Shown here: piece after piece, positions 34,479 through 45,938 of the stretch
Layout of the letters: the number at the start of each line of letters is the position of its first letter
Numbering within the stretch: the first letter of the stretch is position 1
Translations under genes and position numbers: made by a program
Notes under the pieces: model-generated
Told to the model about the DNA's origin: nothing
Seen by the model: only the letters and a program-made list of their open reading frames with translations
Databases searched by the model: none
Assembly: GCF_000204055.1 (NCBI RefSeq)
Contig: NW_006768791.1
Coordinates: forward strand, 1,056,339 to 1,120,338
Source of the DNA: Melampsora larici-populina 98AG31
Taxonomy: Eukaryota; Basidiomycota; Pucciniomycetes; Pucciniales; Melampsoraceae
DNA: 64,000 bases
Reading direction: 5' to 3'

Positions 34479-37400
34479 TTGCAACACACCCAAACCTACC
34501 CGAACTCACATGCACCTTGGCTCATCCCCGCTTTGAAAAAAGGTTATGACATGCTCACACTTTATACCAACCAATTCTCCCTCCGCCAGCTTGAGTCCAC
34601 ACTTTCCGCGACACAAACCACACATCAACTATTATATTTGTCGCATGAATCGATTTCACTAGGCATGTGTCCAAGGTCTTAATCTTCAAGAAATCCTTTA
34701 TGCGGCTCAGCAAATTGCCAATCACTCACTGCTTTGATCTCACTGACGTCATTCGACTATGGGATCCACTTCTTACTTTGAATCTTGATCCATCTCAGTC
34801 ACAACACGGGGTAGCCAACCAAGAGGAAATGATAGAGTTTTTGGTAGATATCACATGTGCTCTCACACTTCAGCTTGGTCCCACCATCCTCAATATACAA
34901 ACTTTGCATCAGCTATCAAGTTACTGCAAGGTATTAGCTACTTTTGTTCCAGACCTGGCTTTCCGTCTCTTGACGTCAATACTATTTTTCAAGATGACTT
35001 ACTTATTCTTCAGCATCAATTGGCTGAAGGTCTTGCAACTGAGAAGCCAACAACAGATCTTACCCATCATCCCAGTCATCAACTACCACTGGCTCTCGAG
35101 ACCGAAGAACAGGAATCGGCACACAACGGTCTTCCAGATCAAGGCTTGCCCTGGTTCAGGCATCACTCTTGGCTGGACATCTGTTCCGTGGTATAAGTCC
35201 AAGTCTGCTACAAACCTCGGCCCTCCGCTACCATTGTCCCTGACCAATCACGACCATCGGCCAATGGAGTATGTGCATGGTGGAGTAGAAAACATAACAT
35301 CGGTCTGCTGGAAAAACCTAAGACTCGGGCTGGAGCTTGGAAGGACAGTGATGCAGCTGCGACGTACGTAACCCCTCTTCTGTCCCACCAACAACGCTCC
35401 TCTTGTTGTTCATGTTGTGTAACACCAAGTTTATAATACTCGGAGATAGAGCAGGCGAGCGAGATCATTAAAACTCATCATTTGCTTACCCTTTCAGCAT
35501 CATCCGCTTTCACAGCTAATCCAGACCACTTTTATGATTGCTCACGTTGAAAGAATGCACTGGAGGCGATGTTGTGCGTAAGTGCGAATATAAATCTTGC
35601 TGGTTTGCTGGTATATTTGAGAAACTAATCTTGTTGACCTTGAATCTTTCCGTCGTATCTTAAAGCTGCTCACCAAGCTGGAATCCAATCCAAAAAAACT
35701 CATCTTAGGTCATCAATATGCTCCAATGACTGAATTTCAACTCGTAAAACCGCCAGACAAACACCAACATTTTCAACAATGTGCTCAATATGAGTTCATA
35801 AACAGTAACCTGGCTAATCTTCATTTCAGTTGGTATCTTGAATTTTGCAACTGATCTATGACTGATACGAAAAGTGTCTTATGAAGGATTGTTTTTGTTT
35901 CTGTATCAAAACCATGAATCCCAAGATCTTCAGAGTGCAGGAACCCTGGTCTTTTTTCTTGGCTCAACACATCTTTCTAAACCTCCAACTTGCAGATCTT
36001 GTAAGCAAGCTACTAATGGACCATTTTGGCATCCTCATGGCGTCCACCAACAACCACATTTAAATTTATGTTTTTTCATTGTCTGATCCACTCAGGCCTT
36101 TTACTCCTGCTTAACAGTCATACAATCACCAATCACCGTATGAAGCTAGCGATGTTGAGACAGGAAACGAGAGTTTTTTCTCATCAGTGCGTTGGTCAAA
36201 ACTTTTGTCTTCAAGTTCCTCAACAGTCTCTGTCGACCACATCCACTCGCCACCATCAACTGGTAGCCTTGGATCTCCTATCGCTGCCACTTCAGTACTA
36301 ATGGGAAGCTCGACAGGTTCCCGTTCATTTCTCTTAAGTTTGAGGGCAAGATCCGCGGTCGTTACTCAATCTCTGACACCCTCCACGGACGGAAGTACTG
36401 GTGATCTGATGTCCGAGTTAACTTCATCTTGCCATCTCTTTGTTCTCCCAATGATGATTATTGAGCAACATCCACCAAGAAACGATTATTAAGACATTCA
36501 TTACCTGATAATCCTTTCGCACCTTTTCATCATCTATCATAACCTTTGCATCTGACCTTGTCTTTTCCACTTAGTGACTGGACAGAAAGGATCAATTAGG
36601 AGATACCAAGTGTAAGTCTGCATGTTGCAATCTACTTTCTTTTTTGTCATATGAGCAGCCTATGATCAATTCAGATTAAGATTGACAGAATCTGATAGAA
36701 CCTGAACCTACTCCTTCTTGGATTCACAACAACTATTTTGGTTGAACTATGATCTGAAAGAAGAAATTTCCGATGTGGTCAAATCCTTTCATTCTTGTAT
36801 GATATCTATTGCATACATAAGGTATCTTGTTAGTGTCCCTTGGACTGATTGATCCTCTTACTTTCAGCATCTTTTTCGTAGATTTAAATGTTTCAACTCA
36901 TTGTATGACATTGATCTTCTTGATGCGATTCTGTGGATGAATCCATGCTTATCAGATCTCCGATGATATATAATCAGTTGGTTATCTTATTTGCTTTCTA
37001 CATATACGATCAACTAGGGACCAGATTATCACAGGCCAGAGCTCGTCAAATCGACTCTAGAAAAGAAGTTAAATGCTCTCGAGGTGCAAAAGCTTTGCGT
37101 GTTTTATCTGCATGTGCCAGATCGATCGATCCCATTCAAAGAAAGAATGTTATCCACCAATCCTCACCAACAGGTTTATCGAGTACATCAACTATGATAC
37201 TTACCATTAAACCTCAAAGAAGATAACTTCATATGTACTCATCTACCTTCGAATAAAACTTGAATCGATCATTGCAACTTCTATCGATAATCAAGTACGT
37301 GTTTAAGAGGAACTCACGTTGACAAATTAGTTCCATCCAGACAGTATAACCTGATTCTAGCAATTCATGTCTCTCAAATTCATTCAACTTAATCTTCCAC

Positions 37401-39020
37401 TTAGGACCAGTGACTTCATCTCTTTACTGGCATCTCTGAAATCGATTCAAGATCCTCAACACAACTAAAAGACATGCAGCTTCTTCTCAAACTTCTACAA
37501 CTGACCTTTGATGTGCAGAATATACCTCCAGACTACTTTTAACCTGTTCAAATGCTCAATATTTGATCTGATCTTTTACTCAGCAAATATTGAAATCAAT
37601 CATCATACCAACACAGGTTTGTACCAGGATCTGAATCAAAATAATTAAATCATCATCAACATACTAACAAACAATTTGAATGCCTTTAGAACAACTCGAG
37701 ATACAAAAATATAGTGACCATAATTCAACAGCACCACCTACTTTAATGGATAATCAATCTAAGATTCAAACTACCACGATGAAAACTCTTCATCAGCCAC
37801 TTTACCTCTGTACGCTTCTACCAAAGACTCTGCCTAATCCGCTTATTGACAATAGGTAACCTTCATAACACCATAGATCATCAGGTGATTGTACTAACAC
37901 AGTAAACCTATTCTATGAGGACCCACTCGAGTAAGATATTGGCAAGCTTACAATTCTTTTCAAATGGATCTCACAATGAAGCAAATGTACTGTTCACTTC
38001 TATGGTTCCATTTCCTCCACTAGAATTAAATTCATCAACACCAAATTCAATTTCATTCTCATCATTGTGTTCAATTGATCTCTATTGACTTTATCAGAAT
38101 TTACCTCCTGTTACTTATTCATACAACAAACTTATGAAGTTTATAAGGAGGTCAGTCCTACCAAGAGGGAAAGTTTACAGACTTGGGCTCATTAATTATG
38201 CTGAATGGGAAATGGTTAGATCACTTAATCATGATAACAATGATGAAATCAGTGACTATCAAATTTCCTGAAGAGTCTTTAATAGGTCTATACATTTGTT
38301 GATCAATTCTCAACATTTCAAACCTAAAATTTGATCAACTCTTAAAAGTCTTTTGTGGCTTAAAGAAATTCCATACTACAGAAGATAGTCATCCTTTATC
38401 TTCAACTCCGCACCTTACTCAGCTTACAAAAGCTTACCCAAAGTATCTATCTTGTCCCAATAAATTATTTTGTTGGAAAACCATCTGTTGGTTACTGTTC
38501 ATTTCTGCTTCAAAGATTTATCATCATCCTGATATTATCCAATCTGCAAACACATTGAGGATATTCTATGATACATGCTCACATAATAAGCATATGTCAG
38601 TCTCAAACCATTGATCCAGCTCTGAGTTTGAGTTTATTTTCTGTCATAGGCATTGAAAGTCTTCCATACATTTCCATACTGTATTTTCATCTGCAGAATT
38701 TCATCATGAGCATTGAACCTTTCCAAAATCCATTTCTCTTGTTCAAGAACTGATATCAGTCAATAGTCTCTATAGACACCAGATCAATCTACAAGATTAG
38801 GAAGGCTATCATCCTACCAATTGATTTACTCACAATGTCTCTCAAAATCAATGATCAAATTGAATCAAGAATTTTCTTTGCACATCTTGAATTAATTTGA
38901 TAGTCCATCCCATACTAATTCCTTACTGAATGCTAGATTAGAAATCTTTACCAGGTCAGACCATTTGGATTGGATTTCAAGTTTGGTTCGAGTGGATCTA
39001 TTTGATTGATTTCTGTGTAC
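34479..39020 (+). pseudogene. Unrecognised intron-rich or decaying gene(s)
   Basis: Exon-like open stretches on the plus strand alternate with AT-rich gaps that have plausible splice borders. Examples: 34728-34930 (DLTDVIRLWDPLLTLNLDPS, TCALTLQLGPTILNIQTL), 35205-35364 (ATIVPDQSRPSANGVCAWW), 35667-35850 (LLTKLESNPKKLILGHQYAP, EFQLVKPPDKHQHFQQCAQY), 35881-36060 (VQEPWSFFLAQHIFLNLQLA), 36139-36490 (Ser-rich, DVETGNESFFSSVRWSKL), 37681-37857 (MPLEQLEIQKYSDHNSTAPP, TLHQPLYLCTLLPKTLPNPL), 37925-38090 and 38101-38270 (KFIRRSVLPRGKVYRLGLI, NYAEWEMVRSLNHDN), 38930-39017 (ARLEIFTRSDHLDWISSLV). I recognise no domain and could not thread one frame through all pieces. It may be one host gene, two, or a decaying copy whose 5' part is upstream of the LINE. 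Confidence 0.35.
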
Positions 39021-40180
39021 ACCAATAGACCAACACAGGAATTGATTCATTTTAGTGTACAATGCATCTCAATAATTTAGCAGCTGAAAGATGTCAAGAA
39101 GCTATGATCTTCAATTCACTTGAGTGTTTTTTGAAATTTGGCTGTTCATTTATGATTTTTACAAATATGTACATCTTATCACTCTTTTTCACACCCACCA
39201 TGTTCAGACTCTTTTGGTTTGTGCTGGAAAGTGTTTAGATTGATTTGCAATGTTTTTAATTGTCACTTCAATCTTGAACCCAACAAAAACCTTCCTTTGG
39301 TGGTGATTAAAAAACAGTTGTGCAGAGACCCTCAAAGCAACCAGATAGAGGAAGGAGCCATACTCTTGTATAATATTTAGGACATATAAGTCAATCACAT
39401 TCCAAAATTGTGTGATACATACCTTAATATGCAATGCTGGTAAAGGCATAGTGGTTAGGGAAGAACGGACCTTTTACAAACTCAATTGGAATTATTTGAT
39501 GAACCAAACACAGTGCCCATAAAGAGTGCCCCATACGTTTGGGGCTCCAACAAGTACAAATGCTTGCTGTTGTACTCTTGTGGGACCCCAATGTCCAGGG
39601 CGCCCTCTGCAGGCACGGGAAAAAATACCTCAATTCATAGGCTGATCTTGGGAAAGGTTGCAAAGCTCAATTCTTCACTTGGATTTAGCATGGTGAGAAT
39701 CAACTGGATGTCTTTCATTGCAATCAGATCCTTTCAACAGAGTCAGTCAAGCTCTTTATGTGTTTAGATGATGAGAATATTACAGTTTTTTGGTGGAATT
39801 TTGAATTCAACAGCATGTAAAGGTTTCAAATCTTAACAAATATTGAATCAAGCTTCAAAAGACTGACTTCACTTTTGTAATGACTTGGTAAGTGTTGTAT
39901 TTTCCAAATATATCCAAGCATGTCACTGGATATCTCAATTTTTGACTTCTCTGTTGCAAACAAATTTTGTCAGGTTGAGGTCACCCAGGGCAGCACCTGC
40001 CACCAACATGTTAGTGTATGTGTGTGAAATTGGGGTTTTGTCATGCTTTTGGAATTGTGCTGTGTTTGGTTTACATACAACATGGCGGCGTCAGCCGCTA
40101 AAGCGGCGCCCGCCGCTCATTTGCTAGTGATGATTGAATCAGAACACTTCCTTGGATCAGGAATATGATAAGAACATTCA
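39021..40180. other. AT-rich, no supported gene
   Basis: Short open frames occur on both strands at 39204-39767 but share no motif or family resemblance. A GC-rich hairpin (GGCGGCGTCAGCCGC / GCGGCGCCCGCCGC) lies at about 40083-40120, isolated in AT-rich DNA, possibly the end of an old element. Confidence 0.3.
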
Positions 40181-40199
40181 GTGCTACAACAAATGGTTA

Positions 40200-40620
40200 G
40201 ACTAAGCAGACAAAAGTAGTGAATAGAAGTTGTGGACAAAGTTCATAACAAGCACATAAAGAGAAAATAAAAAACAAAATATGAAATATGACTAATGTAA
40301 AGTATCTAGTTCCAACAACTGGAGCTCACTGGAGCAATTGGAGGAAATTATCTACTGGCCAAATGTACAGCACACAATGAAGAAATGGGAACAAGAACCT
40401 GGGATCAAGTCAAAACAATTCAATCAGATACAGGTGGTCAATGCATGGGTGGAGCATTGAACAAATGGTTAAGTGAACAAGGCACCTTTCATGAATACTC
40501 CAATCCTTACAAACCTGAGCAAAATTGAAATGCTGAAAGGTTGAATTAAACACTTGGTGAGATAGCACAAACATGAATCTCAGTATTGACTTTACCCAGT
40601 CAACATCTGCTACATAGTCA
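40200..40620 (+). pseudogene. Ty1/copia integrase fragment
   Basis: At about 40420-40570 the frame gives IQSDTGGQCMGGALNKWLSE, then GTFHEYSNPYKPEQN and, after a stop, NAERLN and TLGEIAQT. This is the copia integrase core (SDxGGEF ... HEYSxPYTPEQNGxxER), containing the second catalytic Asp and the catalytic Glu region, now with two or more stops. Only the integrase part is present. The flanks show no LTR. Confidence 0.7.
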
Positions 40621-40910
40621 AATAGGACATAAGTAAGGAATGGCCCAAAATTTCTTCATTGAAAACCTATATACTGTTGAAATGGACTGGGACTTTTTTG
40701 GAGGTAAAACTTCACATGAGATAAATGAATCCATGGAAGTTGAACACAGGAAGAATGTGTCTCTTGAACATAAATATATTCTGAGAAGTTGAACAGGACA
40801 TACTTCAAATTCTCAAAATATTGAACTTGCAGAATCAATATTGAAGTTGTGAGGCTGGTATCACCTTTTTTTTTGATTTTAAGTGCTTTTGATTTCACAT
40901 ATCGCACTAA

Positions 40911-41977
40911 GAGCATCCGCACTCGTGCGGTAAATCGGGTGCGGTAAGGTTAAATTTAACGCAACCACGGGGTCTTTTCCACACCGGTGGAAAATTAGCC
41001 CCGCGGTAGTTAACTTTTGATCAATTTGCGTTAGCAAATCAGTAAATTTACCGATTGGCTAACGCATGCATTAACACACATCGCGACTAGCTGACAGCAA
41101 CTTCGACTCCAAAAACGAGACTCAACCCGACCTCCAACACCAAAGTCAACCCACACCTCCTTTTCACCTTCCACATTCACCTTCCACACACGATGAAATC
41201 CAAGCCTCACAGTCACATGAACTAAATCAAGAACAATCAATGCTGATTCATGTTGTTTCAATCTTCAATTTTTGGTGTTTTTTAATTAAAATAGCTCGAT
41301 CAGATATCTTCAACTTGACTTCATACCAATCAGATGAATATGTAGAATGTCAACATTCATATAGCATGTACAGTTCAAATGAAAGAAAATCAACATTCAA
41401 AGACTAATCATAGGGGACTTTCAAGATCAAGTGATACAAATCATTAAGAAAAGTTTGGATTTGTTCAGATCGTTCAGATTGTCGATTTTTCTTTTTTAAC
41501 TTTGAATCTTTAATATTTTCACAAGATCATAATTGCATGTATTCAGACTCATTAAAGGCTTGATCAATGTAGTCAAGCGTTTGGTTTTTGAACTTGAATT
41601 GATCGATTGAGTTGCTGAACAAAGTCATGTTGACTTTGTCCTTTTAAATCAAAATTGCTGATCAGGTAGATGAACAAGTATTGGATCTATGTAGATGGAG
41701 AATGTGAAAGCAACTTCAGTCCTCCAAAGAAGCGGACAGTGGCTCTATCATATTAACACTTGTGATGAAAGCAGGTGATTAGTACTTGAAAAATCAAAAT
41801 GTTACCTTACTGCATGACCCGTGTGGAGCACATGCATTATCTGTAAAGTTGTAACAGTTACAGCACTGCTAATGCAAACGAGTGGGGAATTTAGTCGAGT
41901 TAAGTAATTTTTTACTTAAAGTAGGGTTTGTTACCGTGCGTGATCAAGTTAACAACCGCAAACCAGTGCGGATGCTC
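40911..41977 (-). mobile_element. PIF/Harbinger-like non-autonomous element, copy B
   Basis: Same 1,067-bp element as copy A at 15300-16366, in the opposite orientation, with ends GAGCATCCGCACT and TAA duplications at 40908-40910 and 41978-41980. Differences noticed by eye are few and mostly transitions, several at CpG (for example CCGCGGGG in A versus CCACGGGG in B). The 76-codon frame (41031-41261, minus) stays open with one visible residue change (Pro to Leu). Equal length and near identity indicate recent movement of the family. Confidence 0.85.
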
Positions 41978-42636
41978 TAACTGACTAAGAGCATCCACTA
42001 TCGTCTCTGTAAATGGCCTCGGTATGGTAAATTTTGCTGAAATTTACCATACCGAGCCTCGAAATCCCCAATCGTGTCCAAGATACAGATCTGTACCTAC
42101 AGAATCACTCGAAAATCGGTAGAGGTCAAGCAAATTTGCTGGACCTCTACCAAATCGGTATCTGCAAAAGCACTGGACTTTTACCGAGCTGCACACCACA
42201 CCATCACTCCCAAAATTCAAAGTCCGACTATACTTCACTTTTTATGCTCTCAATCCGCATACACACACCAAACTTCTCATTCTGACTCTCAACATGAGCA
42301 TTGGAGAACCTCTTTCCTTGCATACCTATCATATCTTGTTACTGCTCATCATCAGTTCTATGAAGTCCCCCTGTTTTCAAATCATGTGTTTTCAAGTCTT
42401 TCTTTTAAATCGTTTGTTTTGAAATCGATCGCTTTCCAATCGATCGTTTTCCAATCTCTAGGTTTTTTCAATCAATTGTTCTCAAATTGACGATTCTCCA
42501 ATCGATTATTTTGGAGCAATCACTATGAAAACAATGCTTTTGAAACTCAACCCATACTGAGCAACAACTAAATGTCAAAACTCGATGTTTTGAGATTTGC
42601 AGACTGTTCACAGAGCACACGATAGTGGAACAGAGT

Positions 42637-42954
42637 TGTAAGGGCTCAGGTGTATCTTAGCAAAGTTCATTTACTTTTCTAAGTACTTATTTGAGTGAGG
42701 GAAAATACTTTAATAATTCGATAAAGAGAAAAGAAACATAACTAAGTATAACACACATATATATATATACTATTTAACAATTTGATATGTACATAACATC
42801 TAACAATCTTATTCGTAATAAGTTCAACAACTATTCTTCTTAACAACTGTTTCCTAAACCACATTTGATTTATCTAACATATATTTGATACATACTTTAT
42901 TACATATTGTAAACTATCTGATAAAACTCATCTTCCTATTTGATAATCATTACA
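42637..42954 (-). repeat. 3' LTR
   Basis: A 318-bp repeat, identical to 54582-54899 except for one C/T difference near its inner end (ATACATACTT versus ATACATATTT). It begins TG and ends CA, and the outer side is AGAGT. Confidence 0.93.
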
Positions 42955-43003
42955 ATAATAATTTCCGTCTGGGGTAAAATTTTATTTATTTCTTAAATAA
43001 CTT

Positions 43004-45175
43004 CTAAAAAGGTATTGCTGCTTGATATCCAGATTCATATCTTTCCCATGAAATGTTCTTTGGCGTTGGAAATTGGGGATATTTATGATGAAATGTTAAA
43101 ATAAAGAGATCTAAGTCTGATGAAATATCCGTCAATGGAATCCACGTGTCATCTGAAAAAGGCCTTCCCGCCCATCTGACCAAATATTCCGGTGCTGCAT
43201 TTCCTTTCTTCCTATAATCCAAAATCGCCAAAACCTGTCTCCAGTCTCTAAGTGGAACTAAAGGTTGAACAGAAACATTCTCGTGAGCTACCATTTGCCT
43301 TCCTCCTACTGACGGATCAATATATGGCGATATCAATGAAATATTAAAAACTGGATGTAATCTGGAATATGCACGTCCCAAATTAAGTTTTACCGCATTT
43401 TCACCAATCATCTCCTCCACTGGAAACGGGCCTATCCTCCTATAATCCAACTTTCGTGATGGTCTTGTACTCGTGATATTCTGCCTGGACAACCAAACCA
43501 AATCTCCTTTAGAATATTTCTGGCCTTGTCTTCGGTGTGAAGTATAAAACTTAGCTTGTTGTTCCTTGGCATGTTTTAAAGAAACCAATAAATTCAAATG
43601 AGTTGCTTCCAAATGTTCGACGAACTGGTCTGCATGCGGAACCTTGGAAATTTCAGTGAAGCTGTTAGCTCTAGGATGAAAACCCTGCCATGAAAAGAAA
43701 GGAGAAAGCTTGGTAGAAGAGGAAGGTGTATTATTAAAACAAAATTCTGCCATCGGCAACCATTCACACCAGTCCTCTTGACGATAACTAATAAAATGTT
43801 GTAGATATGACTCCAAAGTCTGATTAGTGCGTTCCGTCTGCCCGTTAGTCTGCGGATGATACGCTGTAGACGGTGCAGGATAAATTCGTAACTGCAACTG
43901 GACTGCCTTCCAAAAGGTTGAAACAAACGTCGCACCTCTATCCGACACAATCTTATCCGGGTACCCATGATAGCAAAAAAACTGAGATATGAACAAAGAA
44001 GCCAACTGTGGCGCACTCATAGATTCCCTACAAGGGATGAAATGTGCCCCCTTCAAATAATGATCAGTGATAACCAATATCAAATCACATCCTGAGGAGA
44101 TAGGAAGTTTGACTATAAAGTCAATCCCAATTGTACTCCAGGGACGATCCGGGATAGCAGAAGGTATCAAATTCCCTTGCTGCACCTGAGTAGATCTCTT
44201 CACTCTTTGACAAGAAGAGCAACTTTTCACAAAGTTGATGACATCCTGACAAATTGTTTTCCAGCCAAACGTGCGAGTGATGATACTTAGCATATGCGCT
44301 ATTCCAGGATGACCAATAGAAGGATCATCATGAAACGACAAAAGAATCTGAGCTCGAAGCGATTCTGGAACATACAATCGGTCCCTGAACCACCAAAGAC
44401 CACCTCCAAAAGAAAAGATAGGAGGAGGTTTGACGAGTTCTTCCACTCCTGCATAAGAGTTCATCAACAAACTCCTTGTCTCAGGAGAGGGAATAGAAAA
44501 AGACGTGTCAATCGAACAAACCGTGACCCCCTCTTTTAACATATATGGTTTCAGGAGGGTCATCCTGGATACGTCCGATGAAAAAGCCTCATAATCAGGT
44601 CTTCAAGAAAGTGGGTCTGCGGGGTTAATCTTGCCTGGGGTGTGTAAAATAGAAAAGTGAAACTGAGTCAAATACGAAGCCCAACGAGCCTGCCTGGGTG
44701 TTAACTTCTGCGATGTCATAAAGTATCGAAGGTTAGCATGATCTGAAAAAACAGTGACAGGTGTTTTGGTACCTGTGAGCCAAGCTCGCCATTCCCCAAA
44801 TGATTCCACAATAACACCCAGTTCTTGATCGTGAACTTGCCAGTTCTTTTCTGAAGGAGTCAACTTGCGTGAAAAAAAAGAGACCGGAAGAAGATTTCCT
44901 CCTGCATCAGGTTGCAACAATATGGCTGCCATGGCAAAACCCGAGCAGTCCACCTGCAAAGATCTAGGTTTGGAAAAATCAAAATGTGAGAGCAGAGGTA
45001 AATGCTTTTAGCAAAGAATTAAAAGCTGAAATACACTTAGAGTCCGTGAGACCATCAACCACATTCACCCCATTACGCGTCAAAGCTGTCAAAGGAGCAG
45101 AAATAGATGAAAAGTGATAAATAAAACGCCTGTAAAAATTTGTAAAACCTAAAAAACGATACAACTGTTTAGAGT
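43004..45175 (-). pseudogene. Pol C-terminal part: RNase H, integrase, chromodomain
   Basis: It resumes directly with KQLYRFLGFTNFYRRFI, the end of the RT connection. A frameshift near 44985-45000 precedes RNase H (QVDCSGFAMAAILLQ, FFSRKLTPSEKNWQVHDQEL, VFSDHANLRYF). A TGA at 44603-44605 follows. Integrase has the HHCC zinc site (HDDPSIGHPG ... CSSCQRV), the first Asp in GIDFIVKLP, the second in SDRGATFVSTFW and Glu in NGQTERTNQTLESYLQHF. The C-terminus has a chromodomain (VLAILDYRKKG, EYLVRWAGRPFSDDTWIPL), placing the element among chromoviruses, which direct integration to heterochromatin. With the Tc1 element removed the pol halves share one frame. Confidence 0.9.
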
Positions 45176-45237
45176 TACAGCCGTTCCTTGATTGGTTGCT
45201 TTTCTTACAACTTTTTTTCAACATTTTCAACAAATTT

Positions 45238-45938
45238 TACATTTTTTTTTCTTTTGTAAGTAAGTAGTAGTATGTCTTGAGCACAGCCTACAGTACTCAG
45301 ATAGGCTCTGGGATTGTTGTACAAACTATTTTTTGAGGGTTGACACTGCAGACATTATTCGGGTTCCCCAAGTGGGCAGGGAAAAATGATTGGGAGTATG
45401 ATTTGTCATAAAATGGTCTATCACTCCACACCTGAGCCATAACACCCACACTACATATGTGTAGCAGGCTCAGTGAATATGTGGTTATCATGTACATACA
45501 GTTCTGCTCAGTTATCTGCTCATCAGGACAAGTTATTCATATGTAATACATGCTGTAACTTCTTTCAGATTGAAAAAAGCTTCCAAAAGATTGACTACAT
45601 ACACTGACTCAATGTTTTGGTGTGATCTCATCAACTCAACTGCATGTAACACACTTTCTGTTACTAAGACATAGCTTCAACAATATTGCCTGAGCAGCTA
45701 CAGAATTATATGTAGTGAATTTTTGGGAAAAAAATTTCAAAGTCGAAAAAGTTACATGTGGTATAACATGTGATTTATTTATTCTGATGGGCAAAAAACT
45801 GAGCAGACCTGTATGTACATGATAGACAACTATTGACTTAGCTTGCTGCACATATGTAGTGTGGGTGAAATGGCCCAGGTGTGCAGTATTAGATTCTTTT
45901 ATGAAAAACTGTACTATTAATCATTTTCCTCTGCCAAA
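45238..45938. other. Leader region of the Tc1 element's second gene
   Basis: About 700 bp of AT-rich sequence between the left TIR and the second gene. Short frames on either strand (45297-45497, 45636-45851) have no recognisable content. The promoter and first exon of the second gene probably lie here, because the recognisable coding sequence begins after a likely acceptor (TTTACAG at about 45958-45964) without an upstream in-frame ATG. Confidence 0.4.
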
